Of a stretch of 64,000 nucleotides of DNA, positions 1-8,951 are shown piece after piece. The stretch's first letter is position 1, and each line of letters starts with the position of its first letter. The stretch comes from Tubulanus polymorphus (taxonomy: Eukaryota > Nemertea > Palaeonemertea > Tubulaniformes > Tubulanidae), in contig NC_134033.1 in NCBI RefSeq assembly GCF_964204645.1, forward strand, positions 4,622,231-4,686,230. Reading direction: 5' to 3'. Both the position numbers and the translations under genes were made by a program. The notes beneath the pieces are model-generated. The model ran no database searches, was not told where the DNA came from, and worked only from the letters and a program-made list of their open reading frames with translations.

Positions 1-267
1 TACAATACACAAATTCATATAATCAAATTTATTCAAATAATAATAATTATTCTATTATTCAACTGAAATACACACGGTTATGAAAATATATTATAGTTTT
101 AAATTACTTTTAATGTTTTGTTTTTAATGAACTCGACCATTCAACCTTTAACCTGAAAGCTTATTACCCCTATTACTCTTGAAATATTCATGTAAATAAA
201 TAACATTTAAATTGACAGATTATTCAATATAAAAGTGTAAGCTCTTATAGAATAGATATATAAATAG

Positions 268-882
268 TTATTTTATAAATTTATATTCATATGGAAATTG
301 TAGTCTCAGTAATAATTTTGAACCTTTATTATTCTTTAATTTATTCATATATTCATCATGTAATTCAGTGGGTATAATTTGATTTTCTTCCAATGATTGT
401 TGCAAAGATTTTTTATCTTTGTTATAAAATAAAACTAGAAATCTTATATTCCCCCTGAAGTCTTTAACAATTGAATTATATTTTTGATTTAAAACCCAAG
501 TTGTTATCCCACAATGTCTCCCAGAGAAAGCTAAATAACATAACTCACTTTCTCTCACTTTTGAATCATGTAAATTTGCGCAATCATCTACAATGAATAA
601 TGTCTTTGATCCTTTATAAGTATCAATTGCTATTTTAATACAATTATCTAAATTTTCTTTTACTGTTTTAGGATTTAATATAATAAACTTTTTTATCTTA
701 ACTATATCTCTATTATATGTTTTATTCATTTCATAAGTAGGACAAAATAATATTATATTATCAAAATGATTCTTATAAATCATAGTTTCTAACAAATCTA
801 ATATGAAATGTGTTTTACCACAGTTTGTTACTCCAGTAACTAACATATTATGCGGTTCAAATATAAATAAATCTTTATTCAT
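268..882 (-). CDS. Polinton genome-packaging ATPase (FtsK/HerA, A32-like)
   Basis: 204 residues, start ATG at 882. A Walker A motif GVTNCGKT lies at residues 17-24 and a Walker B segment LFIVDD at about 95-100. This is the layout of the small A32/FtsK-HerA ATPases that Polintons and related viruses use to pump DNA into capsids. The C-terminal segment ending PYEYKF is typical of the family. The gene follows the integrase gene with only a few bases between them. The frame is intact and length is normal for the family, so this is one of the best preserved genes of the element. Function is inferred from family membership. Confidence 0.88.
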   Translation of the reverse strand: MNKDLFIFEPHNMLVTGVTNCGKTHFILDLLETMIYKNHFDNIILFCPTYEMNKTYNRDIVKIKKFIILNPKTVKENLDNCIKIAIDTYKGSKTLFIVDDCANLHDSKVRESELCYLAFSGRHCGITTWVLNQKYNSIVKDFRGNIRFLVLFYNKDKKSLQQSLEENQIIPTELHDEYMNKLKNNKGSKLLLRLQFPYEYKFIK

Positions 883-889
883 TTATTCT

Positions 890-1971
890 TTAAATTTTAC
901 TAGATAAAATCCATTCATTAAATTTATCATCGTATCCTTTATATTTCACCAAAGAATACTTTTTTCCTTTAAGAGTTTTTGTTTTCAATACTTTTTCTAT
1001 TTTGTATTCTATTTCATCTGGGTTTGGTACAAGTGATAATTCTTGTTCATAGAAATAACCTAATATTTCTTCATCTTTTAGATCTTCTAGTTTATAAACA
1101 AAAGGTTTAGTTAATATTATCTTTTTAATCTTAAATATTTCTTCTGTAAAATTTGGGGTATAACCTTTATAAAAGGTTTTTCTATATTTAGATATTCTTA
1201 CGTGTTGTCCTATTTTGAATTTAGGTTCACCGAAATCGTGTGTAACAAATGCTCCATATAAATTATTCCAAACTATTTCCGAATTATCTTCTTTTCTAGC
1301 TTGTATAGGTTTCATATTTATAGAACTATGTTTAGAATTATTATAACCTTTCACTAAATCATCTAATACATCGATATATTTATATGTTTCATTAGCAGTA
1401 AAATATTTCCACATTCTAGTTTTCAATGTTTTATTAACTCTTTCTTAAATCTTTCTATAATAGATGCTTTTTTATCTGAGTGTGTTGAGAAATAAACTAC
1501 ATCGTTATCAGATAATAGTTTTTTAAAATGTTTGTTATAAAATTCCTTACCTTCATCAAATTGTATCTTATCTGGAATAGCTTCTTTAAATATAGATTTA
1601 AAAGCATTTGTTACTTCTATTCCAGTTTTATTTTTGATTGGAATTGACCATGCGTATCTACTGAATATGTCTATAACATTCAATATCCAGAAATATCCTT
1701 TGTTGTATTCCTCTAAGTTCTTCATATCAATTAAATCTGCTTGCCATTGTTGATCGATATATGAAACCATAACTTTTCTTGTTAAATAAGTTTTATCCAT
1801 TTTCTTGTGAATTTGATATGTTGGTTGATTTTGTAACCATGATTTTAATTCACTATATTTTATATCACCATTATCAGATTTAACTTTATCCCATAATTCT
1901 GAAACGTTAGAATAAGATACTTCACTTTCTGGGTTATAATATAAATCTCTTAAATATTGTTCTTTTTTCAT
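890..1971 (-). pseudogene. Polinton integrase with C-terminal chromodomain, frame broken
   Basis: Two overlapping reading frames make one integrase. The 5' part (1971 to 1423) carries the DDE core: D79 in QADLID, D139 in FDEGKEF and E173 in IIERF. The 3' part (1426 to 890) continues with KTRMWKYF and ends in a chromodomain (YSLVKYKGYDDKFNEW). The break lies just after the catalytic glutamate, in an A-rich stretch near 1423-1445. Such integrases insert Polintons through a retrovirus-like strand transfer, and the chromodomain probably guides target choice. As it stands no complete integrase can be made, unless the break is a sequencing error. Confidence 0.85.
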
Positions 1972-1980
1972 CTTATTTTA

Positions 1981-2349
1981 TTAATCCATTAATAATAATC
2001 TTGGTTTATTTTCAATGACTTTATCATTTGACTTATTTTCTGGTATGATAGGTTTATTGTCATTGGAATCATCTTTATCATCAGATTTGAATTTTGATTT
2101 ATATATTACACCGGATAATATAATAACTGTTACTAATCCAATTGTAATATATAATTTATAATTACTTCCAGCATTAGAAGAATCAGATGGATTATTACTT
2201 GAATCAATATCAGATAAAGTCTGTGATTCATTTATATCAGTTAATTTCTTTTTCTTAGCTTTTTTTAATTCTGCAGATCTTTTACCTAATTCTCTTGCCC
2301 ATTTAATTTGTTTTTCAGATCTAACCTTTTTCTTAACTCCATCACTCAT
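1981..2349 (-). CDS. Small single-pass membrane protein of the Polinton
   Basis: 122 residues. A lysine/arginine-rich N-terminus (residues 1-38) is followed by a Ser/Asn-rich stretch, one hydrophobic helix at about residues 69-84 (YITIGLVTVIILSGVIY) and an acidic, Asn-rich tail. The start ATG overlaps the stop region of the gene behind it, indicating tight packing. I do not recognise a named family. Basic small proteins with one membrane segment are common in this part of Polintons and could be virion or membrane components, but that is inference. Confidence 0.6.
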   Translation of the reverse strand: MSDGVKKKVRSEKQIKWARELGKRSAELKKAKKKKLTDINESQTLSDIDSSNNPSDSSNAGSNYKLYITIGLVTVIILSGVIYKSKFKSDDKDDSNDNKPIIPENKSNDKVIENKPRLLLMD

Positions 2350-2944
2350 TTATTTTAGTTAATTTGTGTTCTGATTCATTTTCTGTTTCGCTGTTTGGTT
2401 GTAGTACATCTGTTTCGTTCTTACCTGATTTATATTCCATAGGTTTGATGTTTGAAAATGTTATGACGCCAGTAGAAATTAATGTCATAACCGATCCTAA
2501 TTGAAATGAAGCATATCCAACCCATTTTTGTAATTCAGTCATAACTAAATAGTCATTTTTCAAATCACTATATAATTTATTTTCATCATCAATTGGTATT
2601 AACCGGTTACATAACTTAGAATAACATTTGACAATGCCATCTGAAATAGAATCATTTATTCTAGCTAATCTAGCTTCTTCATAAATCTTAAAATATTTTA
2701 TTACTTTATCGGGTTTCATAGCATCTAGTTCTTGATAAGTTAAAATTTTTCCTAAGAAATCCTTAGATTTCCCGCCAGCAATTAATAATTGAAGATGATG
2801 CTTACAATATAAATAGTATTCATAATCAATATTGTTATTAACTTGAATAGAATTAGAAACAACTGGATCCTTATTATCACTAATACCCAAATCATCTAAT
2901 GTTTTTTCAATATCAATACTATTCTTACTCGATTTCTTTGACAT
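2342..2944 (-). CDS. Conserved-looking Polinton protein of unknown function
   Basis: 200 residues, start ATG at 2944, overlapping the next gene by a few bases at 2342-2349. The central part is mostly helical with YEYYLYCKHHLQLL and TYQELDAMKPDKVIKYF. A weakly hydrophobic segment lies at about residues 153-172 (FQLGSVMTLISTGVITF) and the tail is Glu/Asn-rich. The layout resembles an unnamed protein that sits beside the small membrane protein in other Polintons, but I cannot give a function. The frame is intact. Confidence 0.6.
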   Translation of the reverse strand: MSKKSSKNSIDIEKTLDDLGISDNKDPVVSNSIQVNNNIDYEYYLYCKHHLQLLIAGGKSKDFLGKILTYQELDAMKPDKVIKYFKIYEEARLARINDSISDGIVKCYSKLCNRLIPIDDENKLYSDLKNDYLVMTELQKWVGYASFQLGSVMTLISTGVITFSNIKPMEYKSGKNETDVLQPNSETENESEHKLTKINE

Positions 2945-4166
2945 TTATATTAGAGAAATTTAATAAGAAAAATATTATGAGTATTCTGATACTAGATAGT
3001 TAAAGTTAAAGAATTCTAGTATTGACTACTGATACTAGCTATTTGAATTTAAAGAATTTCTATTTGAATCTATTCAAAATATAAAGTATTCTCTTTTGAA
3101 AAGAAAGTATTAAAAATATAATAGAATTCACTAGCTAGTTGAAGTTATTGTTTTTTTAAATACTTTTTATTTAAATTAGGATTTAGATTATCTCACTACT
3201 ATTGTTTATCTATAGGAGCAGTAATTATAACTGTCCAGATAAGTCATTTCGGATTCTCGATAATAAATCCTAAAACTAAAAATAAATTCAAAGAAACGAC
3301 TGGTGGAAATACTATTTCATAAACACATATATTTTATTCTACAATCATTATCGATTTCCACATTCCACGGTAAGGTATGCGCGGAATGCGGAAATCAATA
3401 AAGTTTAATATAACATCTGTCACTGTGTGTGACATTAACAACAGCTTAATGACGCAATTGAAATGCCGGCAAACGTAATGCATTGAAAGCATATACAGTA
3501 TGACTAAACTGCTACAGTCTCATGAGTTGAAATAACCATAATTTCTGATTCCGCATCCATCTATCTTCACTTTCTTGATTCATTGGTCTTCATTTTGTTA
3601 TCTAAAAGATAAATATCTAACGTAGAATAAAACTAACTTGGAGTTGTAGTTGTAAAATATTAATTACAGCACTTAAACATGACCATTTGTGGCGCATCTT
3701 ACCAGGATAAGTTTTACATGTTTACATATTTACATGTTTACATATTTCGTTTCCCGAAGTCATAATAACAACAAAAACAGTACTTACATTTATAACTGTA
3801 AACTCCTAAAATTGTGTTTATAGAGAGAATATCCTATGCGTTCCTATGCTTATGTGCCGCGCCCTTATAACTGCCAGTTATTCACTAGCTAACACTGTCT
3901 GAGCAACATATGTTTCTTCCTTTGTGATGTAATTGATTAATCCCTTTCAACTGAAATAGCACATCAATATTCAAATGAGATACACCCCATTCAACTGAAG
4001 ATAACGTGCGACGGATGCTTTTGTAAACAACCTAATACAATTACATATAGGCGGTTTGACATAGATCGAGAGTAACCCGTTTTCTAAGCGCTCAAGCTTC
4101 AACGTCTTTTTCATTATGTGTTGAGTTCCATAATTCAACAAATGTCTTTGCTTTATCCAGTTGATC
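2945..4166. other. Non-coding stretch with strong hairpins inside the Polinton
   Basis: No reading frame of useful length on either strand. The first 180 bases and the last few are AT-rich like the Polinton; 3180-4150 is less AT-rich and may be a non-coding insertion. Two inverted repeats stand out: 3178-3192 against about 3259-3272 (GGATTTA..ATC arms), and a 14-bp stem 3353-3366 / 3383-3396 with one wobble pair and a 16-base loop. Short TTTACATATTTACATG repeats lie near 3715-3750. No matching ends or target duplication were found for an inserted element. Confidence 0.5.
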
Positions 4167-4745
4167 TTAATATAACTGTAAATCTAGTTTGTTAGATTTA
4201 ATTATGTTTTCCTTCTTTTCTAAAGGTCTTAGATTCTTCCAACTCCAAATAAGTTTTTTATTGTATTCATCATTCATGTTAAATTTAGATATTGGTAACA
4301 CATGATCAATATGAAAGTATTCACCATAATTATCTATATTCATTTTATCATCGAATTGATATATTATCCATGATATGAAAAATTCATCTGTATTACCCAA
4401 TAAATTAGATAGTGTTTCTGAATGTGTTTCTTTGTTGAATAATTGTGTTAATCTAGATCTTAAGCATTGTTTCAATCTAAAATTAAGATCTGTTTGATAT
4501 CTTTCTCTCATATATTCTGTCATATAATCATTATAAGCTTCTCTATTATCTTCTCTGTATTGTTTGGTATATAGTTTAGTACAAGTTTTACAGCAATATT
4601 GAAAACCATCTTTGCTAATCTTACGCTTATTAAATTCTGTTATAGCTAATTTATCTAATTCACATTTAGAACACTTCTTGTAATATATATTTATAACACC
4701 AGTGTTATTTGTAATATTGATAATTTGTGGTTGTTCTGGTTCCAT
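4167..4745 (-). CDS. HNH-type endonuclease-like protein with zinc-binding N-terminus
   Basis: 192 residues, start ATG at 4745. Cysteine pairs C25/C28 and C52/C55 suggest a zinc ribbon. The C-terminal half contains HIDHVLPISKF (residues 145-155) followed by WKNLRPLEKKENI, which matches the HNH/Endo VII-like nuclease pattern seen in large DNA viruses and mobile elements. The conserved His/Asp residues are present, so catalysis is plausible. HNH genes are not part of the Polinton core set, so this is an accessory gene, possibly acquired horizontally or a homing-type passenger. The frame is intact. Confidence 0.72.
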   Translation of the reverse strand: MEPEQPQIINITNNTGVINIYYKKCSKCELDKLAITEFNKRKISKDGFQYCCKTCTKLYTKQYREDNREAYNDYMTEYMRERYQTDLNFRLKQCLRSRLTQLFNKETHSETLSNLLGNTDEFFISWIIYQFDDKMNIDNYGEYFHIDHVLPISKFNMNDEYNKKLIWSWKNLRPLEKKENIIKSNKLDLQLY

Positions 4746-5278
4746 TTATTATACATATTTTTTTACTAAATTGATTTTAGAAGTTATTCATTTATATGTT
4801 ATTCATGAATATACATGAATTATTTCAATAAAACTTTACTAACACTTTTAATGTTTAAAAATCTAACTCATACAAATATAAATATTGAAATATGTTTAAA
4901 ATATACCTATGTATTAGATACCCTATTAGATACCCTAATACCTGATACCCTATTAGATACCCTATTAGATACCTTAAATACTTAAAACCCCCTTTTTAAA
5001 AATAAATATTATTTATACAATTTTCAACCAATTTATTTTTATTATTTCAACTAATATATGAATAAGTTTGAAAATAATAAAGGTTATTTATTATTACTGA
5101 GGTTTCAATTTCCATATGAATATCAGTTTATAAGATAAGATATTTTATGTATTAGATTGTATTAGATATGTATTAGATACCTTAAATACCTTAAATACTT
5201 AAAACCCCCTTTTTATTTACTATTATTTTATACAATTTTCAAACAATATTATTATTTGTGTTAAATATAATTAATATT
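4746..5278. repeat. Duplicated AT-rich block with TTAGATACC repeats
   Basis: The stretch 4910-5035 contains several ATTAGATACCCT units and then a segment with CTTAAAACCCCCTTTTT followed by TACAATTTTCAA. A second copy of the same order lies at 5150-5255. Between the two copies is a relic of an ATPase gene tail on the plus strand. This looks like a local rearrangement or a join between two Polinton fragments. Confidence 0.7.
5058..5138 (+). pseudogene. Inverted relic of a Polinton ATPase C-terminus
   Basis: Read on the plus strand, this segment encodes about 26 residues with FQFPYEYQFI before a stop. The intact ATPase at 268-882 (minus strand) ends LQFPYEYKFI, and most of the preceding residues (MNK..NNKG..LLLR) also match. 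It is therefore the tail of a second, diverged ATPase gene in opposite orientation. The upstream codon is a stop and the rest of the gene is missing. It shows that pieces of at least two Polinton copies are joined here. Confidence 0.75.
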
Positions 5279-6109
5279 TTAATCACTTTCACTATCAGAC
5301 CCTAACAATTTATTCAAATTCTCTACCGAATTTTCTTTCTCAAATTCTTTATTATTTTTATACTTATTCTTCATCCTTTTTACCGCATCATCAATAGTTT
5401 CTTCTTTATGTTTCATAGAATCTTTATTATCAATATCTGTAACTATATCACCATGTGGGTGCCGTATGGCACCATTTTCATTATTATCTTTATTAGTGTT
5501 TGCTCCTAATATTTCATTTACAGTGTTTGGTTTTAATATTTCATTAGCATCGGTTAGATCTAATTCATCTTTATTAGGTGTTGCTAATAATAAATCTTCA
5601 TATATTTTTTCACCATTTACTTTTTGATTTGAAACAAACTTTGTAACATATCTAAATGGGTGTTCTATAAATTCTTTTAAACCAACACGTTCTATAACAT
5701 TATTTATATGTACCCTTGTATTCATATGTTTATTCCAATTTGATGTAGCGTTTGAAAATTCACTTTTACAATATCCACAATAATTTCTATTTTCACTAAC
5801 ATTTAATATTATTTCATTATTAGATGTAGAAGGTATTACATTATTAGATGTAGAAGGTATTGCATTATTAGATGTAGAAGGTATTACATTATTAGATGTA
5901 GGAGGTGTTACATTATTATCAATTACATTACTTAAATTATCAACAACTTCACTTTTATTATTATCTATTTCTATTAGTTTAGTTTTATAATTATTGAAAA
6001 TAGGATCAAATATCAAAGCTATATTACAAGGTATTACATAATATAAACCATCATTATTTTCATGTGTATCGATGTATGGAATATGTTTATACACTTTACC
6101 TCCTTCCAT
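5279..6109 (-). CDS. Polinton C2H2 zinc-finger protein with octapeptide repeats
   Basis: 276 residues. One C2H2-type finger lies at about residues 111-134 (CGYC, then HMNTRVH). Before it are four near-identical eight-residue units of the type STSNN(V/A)IP, encoded by a 24-bp tandem repeat at about 5815-5914. The C-terminal 120 residues are acidic and Asn-rich. It follows the capsid gene, with about 30 bases between them. No family is recognised. DNA or RNA binding is a reasonable guess from the finger. The repeat number is likely to vary among copies. Confidence 0.6.
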   Translation of the reverse strand: MEGGKVYKHIPYIDTHENNDGLYYVIPCNIALIFDPIFNNYKTKLIEIDNNKSEVVDNLSNVIDNNVTPPTSNNVIPSTSNNAIPSTSNNVIPSTSNNEIILNVSENRNYCGYCKSEFSNATSNWNKHMNTRVHINNVIERVGLKEFIEHPFRYVTKFVSNQKVNGEKIYEDLLLATPNKDELDLTDANEILKPNTVNEILGANTNKDNNENGAIRHPHGDIVTDIDNKDSMKHKEETIDDAVKRMKNKYKNNKEFEKENSVENLNKLLGSDSESD

Positions 6110-6141
6110 TTATTATATAAATTTTTATTAAAGTTAAAATT

Positions 6142-6676
6142 TTAATACATAACACTATTTAATTGAGAATTTACAATATTTAATTGCGCGTCAGATATAA
6201 TATAAATGTGCATTTTAAAATTTTTGATTCCTTTATTCTTTGTCATGAATAATTGTATTCCATCTTTAGTGTTTTGTAGTTTTTTCCCAGAACCATGTAA
6301 TGAATTATCCTCTGTTGTTCTAAAATCTAACCATAATGCATATTTATTATCGGTATAATAATCAATTTGATTAATATTACAATTTTCAGATGATTTCACT
6401 TTTTCATTCATAAAATGTTTTCTAATTTCTGGCCATTGATCAATCATTCTCATTCCTTGACAAAATATTTTATTTGCTATTCCTTCGATAGTTATTTCTA
6501 CTTTTGTTATTTCAGGATTATAATAATTATCAACATTTATTGCGCCATTAGTATATGTTGCAATGGTAAAAAATATTAATATACCTTTAATAGATCTTCT
6601 TGGGAAGTTAATATTCTCATTAATAATTTCATCATTTGCATTAATAGTTACGGTTTTAAATTTATCAATATAATCA
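6142..6676 (-). pseudogene. Polinton major capsid protein, C-terminal part
   Basis: The open frame runs leftwards from the edge of the inserted gypsy element and ends at 6142. It contains the conserved C-terminal block of the Polinton double-jelly-roll capsid protein: YALWLDFRTTEDN, LHGSGKKLQNTKDGI and, near the end, YIISDAQLNIVN. It is the 3' half of the gene whose 5' half lies at 14839-15542. The gypsy insertion separates them by 8.2 kb, so no whole capsid protein can be made from this locus. Confidence 0.85.
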
Positions 6677-7009
6677 TGTTAGGCATAAGCCGTATTTACT
6701 ATATATTTGTTAAGCTTCTTATAGTCTTAGTATTATAGTCATGGAGATGGTCAAACAGATTATGCGCGATTAGCATGATCAGGCAGTCGTTGACCAACTC
6801 CATGACTACACAGTATTTGTTTATACTTTCATTGAAATGTATAAAATGGATTTGTAATATGGTTTCGGGGTCACTCTCGATCTGACTCTCGATTCGACAC
6901 TTTCACTCTCGTCAATAAACTGGAATCATCATCATACTCGTAAACTAACGTGTCTCTTTGCGGATCGATCTTGGTTGTTTGGAGGATTCAGGAATCTTAA
7001 AGTTTTACA
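6677..7009 (+). repeat. 5' LTR of the gypsy element
   Basis: Starts TGTTAGGCAT and ends TTTTACA. A TATAAAA box lies at 6840-6846 and a polyadenylation signal AATAAA at 6914-6919, placing the R region between and just after them. Identical to the 3' LTR except for one base. Confidence 0.95.
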
Positions 7010-7010
7010 C

Positions 7011-7024
7011 TGGTGGAGAACCCT
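7011..7024 (+). promoter_or_regulatory. Primer binding site for reverse transcription
   Basis: TGGTGGAGAACCC begins one base after the LTR. It starts with TGG, the complement of a tRNA CCA end, as expected. I cannot name the priming tRNA without a tRNA search. Confidence 0.7.
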
Positions 7025-7277
7025 ACTTCGCAAAGGTACGACAATAAGTTTCATCTCTATTTTCATTCGGGTTTATTCCATAAGTTAAGTCGAAGCTGAC
7101 CCAGCCAAGTGCTGTAAAAATTGTTGATAATTTTCTTTTGCGGGTTCTTATCTTGCATTTTCTTTTGCTATTTTGCTGTTTTCAACCTTGTTTTGTTATT
7201 TCATTTATTGCTTTGCTCTACCATTTCCCCGTTGCATTATATTTTCCCCGTTGCATTTTATTGTCATTTAATACATT

Positions 7278-8951
7278 ATGAGTACCCAAGCCAAATCTGG
7301 TAAATCATCTACCACTAATGCTACTGCAAAAACCAGGTCTGGGTTTCAACTGCCTGAGCGTAGAACTACTCGGTCTAGCGATCAGCCACCGACCCCAGTG
7401 GATTTAACACCATCTAGGCCGCAATTCGATACGCCGATTGGTACATCGCAACAGTTGGAAACTTCTCCAACAGTTTCGCGTGCACTTCCTATGGACAGAA
7501 CCCTAGAGAATCAGGAAGACAACGATTATGTTGCAATTGTTCCTGAAAGCAATGACGACCGTTCTGAAATTAATGCTGCGTTAAACGTTGAACTGATTAA
7601 TACTATTTCCGATTTTCAAAATTCTATGGAATCAAAATTTCAGGACGTTCTTAATTCTATTGAATGTCATTCAAAAGACATCAGTAACATCTATGACCAA
7701 CTACATGAATTTAATCAGTTTAGGCTTGCCACCGAAAGTACACTGTCGAAATTATCTACGCATAACGAAACCATGAACGTGATATCAGAACAGTTAAAGT
7801 CCTTAGGACAAGAAATGGCTTTGATTAAATCTGTAGTTTTTCAAAATTCACCATCGCAGGCCCCTTTGCATATATCTTCTGACGCTCGTCTTACGGACCC
7901 CGTTGCCGAAAATCGAGCCTCTGATAATGTCACCGATACCCATAGTTCGTCTCATTTTCATTCACCATCTCATTCACTTAGATATCCTGAAGCACCACAT
8001 CAATCTTTTAATGCACTCGCACATCCACCCCGTTCACAGACACCTCAGTCGCAAGTAAGTCAAGCAAGCGAATTTGAGCGGGCTGTGCGCCAAATGGCGT
8101 TTAGTAACGTAGTTTCCGAAGTTCCCACATTTGAGGGGGATACCAAATTATCAGTTAAGAAATTTTTCATGTATTGGGAAGACCACTGCGAGAATTTTGG
8201 TGTTCCAATTCAAGAGCGTCTGACACTGTTGTCAAGTCGCCTTAAAGGAGAAGCGAAAAGTTTTTATTTTAAATTGAAAGATTCGGAGACAATCAAGGGT
8301 CAGTGGACTTACCAAAACGTGAAAACAAGATTTCTCACTCATTTCCATGATGAGCGTGACGATTGTTTGTCGGGGGTTGATGTCCTAAAAAGAACGCAAA
8401 AGCCGGGAGAATCCGTCGATTCTTACCTAAAAGATTTGAAACGGTTGGCCCAAGATGCAAATTTTCCGGACCATGTAATCCGTGTTAGTTTTATAAACGG
8501 TCTTGAGAGTTGCATACAGGAGCACGTTATGGCTGCAAACCCAAAAACTCTTTCAGAAGCTATACGGTTAGCTCGAAATAAAGACAAAAGTCTTATACAT
8601 CAGGCAGAAAGCGAACGCTCTTGGTCTTCGCACCAACATCCACCAATTGCTGTTGTTTCAAAACGAAATGCACCACTAACAATTCCCAACAACAATAGTA
8701 ACAACACTAACACTTCTACGGAAAATCAGCAGATAATCGAGTTACTTAAATCAGTAACATCAAAACTCGATAACATACAAACTAACAAATCCGGTGTCAA
8801 ATGTTACAATTGCCAAAAGTATGGTCATAATCAATCAAAATGCACTAATGAACCATATTGTAATCACTGTCGTTCTCGGGGACACCGCTGGGATAAATGC
8901 ACCGTAAGGCCTCGTGTAAATAGTCAAAACACTCAAGATTCGGAAAACTAA
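7278..8951 (+). CDS. gag: Gag polyprotein of the gypsy element
   Basis: 557 residues from ATG 7278. A low-complexity Ser/Thr/Pro-rich N-terminus is followed by a predicted coiled region at about residues 100-200. The retrotransposon capsid domain lies at about 280-440 (VPTFEGDTKLSVKKFF ... FINGLE). Two CCHC zinc knuckles are near the end (CYNCQKYGHNQSKC and CNHCRSRGHRWDKC). Gag forms the particle and packages the RNA. The end overlaps the open pol frame by about 27 nt, and pol is in the -1 frame relative to gag. Confidence 0.93.
   Translation: MSTQAKSGKSSTTNATAKTRSGFQLPERRTTRSSDQPPTPVDLTPSRPQFDTPIGTSQQLETSPTVSRALPMDRTLENQEDNDYVAIVPESNDDRSEINAALNVELINTISDFQNSMESKFQDVLNSIECHSKDISNIYDQLHEFNQFRLATESTLSKLSTHNETMNVISEQLKSLGQEMALIKSVVFQNSPSQAPLHISSDARLTDPVAENRASDNVTDTHSSSHFHSPSHSLRYPEAPHQSFNALAHPPRSQTPQSQVSQASEFERAVRQMAFSNVVSEVPTFEGDTKLSVKKFFMYWEDHCENFGVPIQERLTLLSSRLKGEAKSFYFKLKDSETIKGQWTYQNVKTRFLTHFHDERDDCLSGVDVLKRTQKPGESVDSYLKDLKRLAQDANFPDHVIRVSFINGLESCIQEHVMAANPKTLSEAIRLARNKDKSLIHQAESERSWSSHQHPPIAVVSKRNAPLTIPNNNSNNTNTSTENQQIIELLKSVTSKLDNIQTNKSGVKCYNCQKYGHNQSKCTNEPYCNHCRSRGHRWDKCTVRPRVNSQNTQDSEN

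Noticed and set aside
7121-7303. Small plus-strand frame before gag
   Set aside because: Hydrophobic by virtue of T-rich leader sequence; overlaps the gag start and has no conserved feature.
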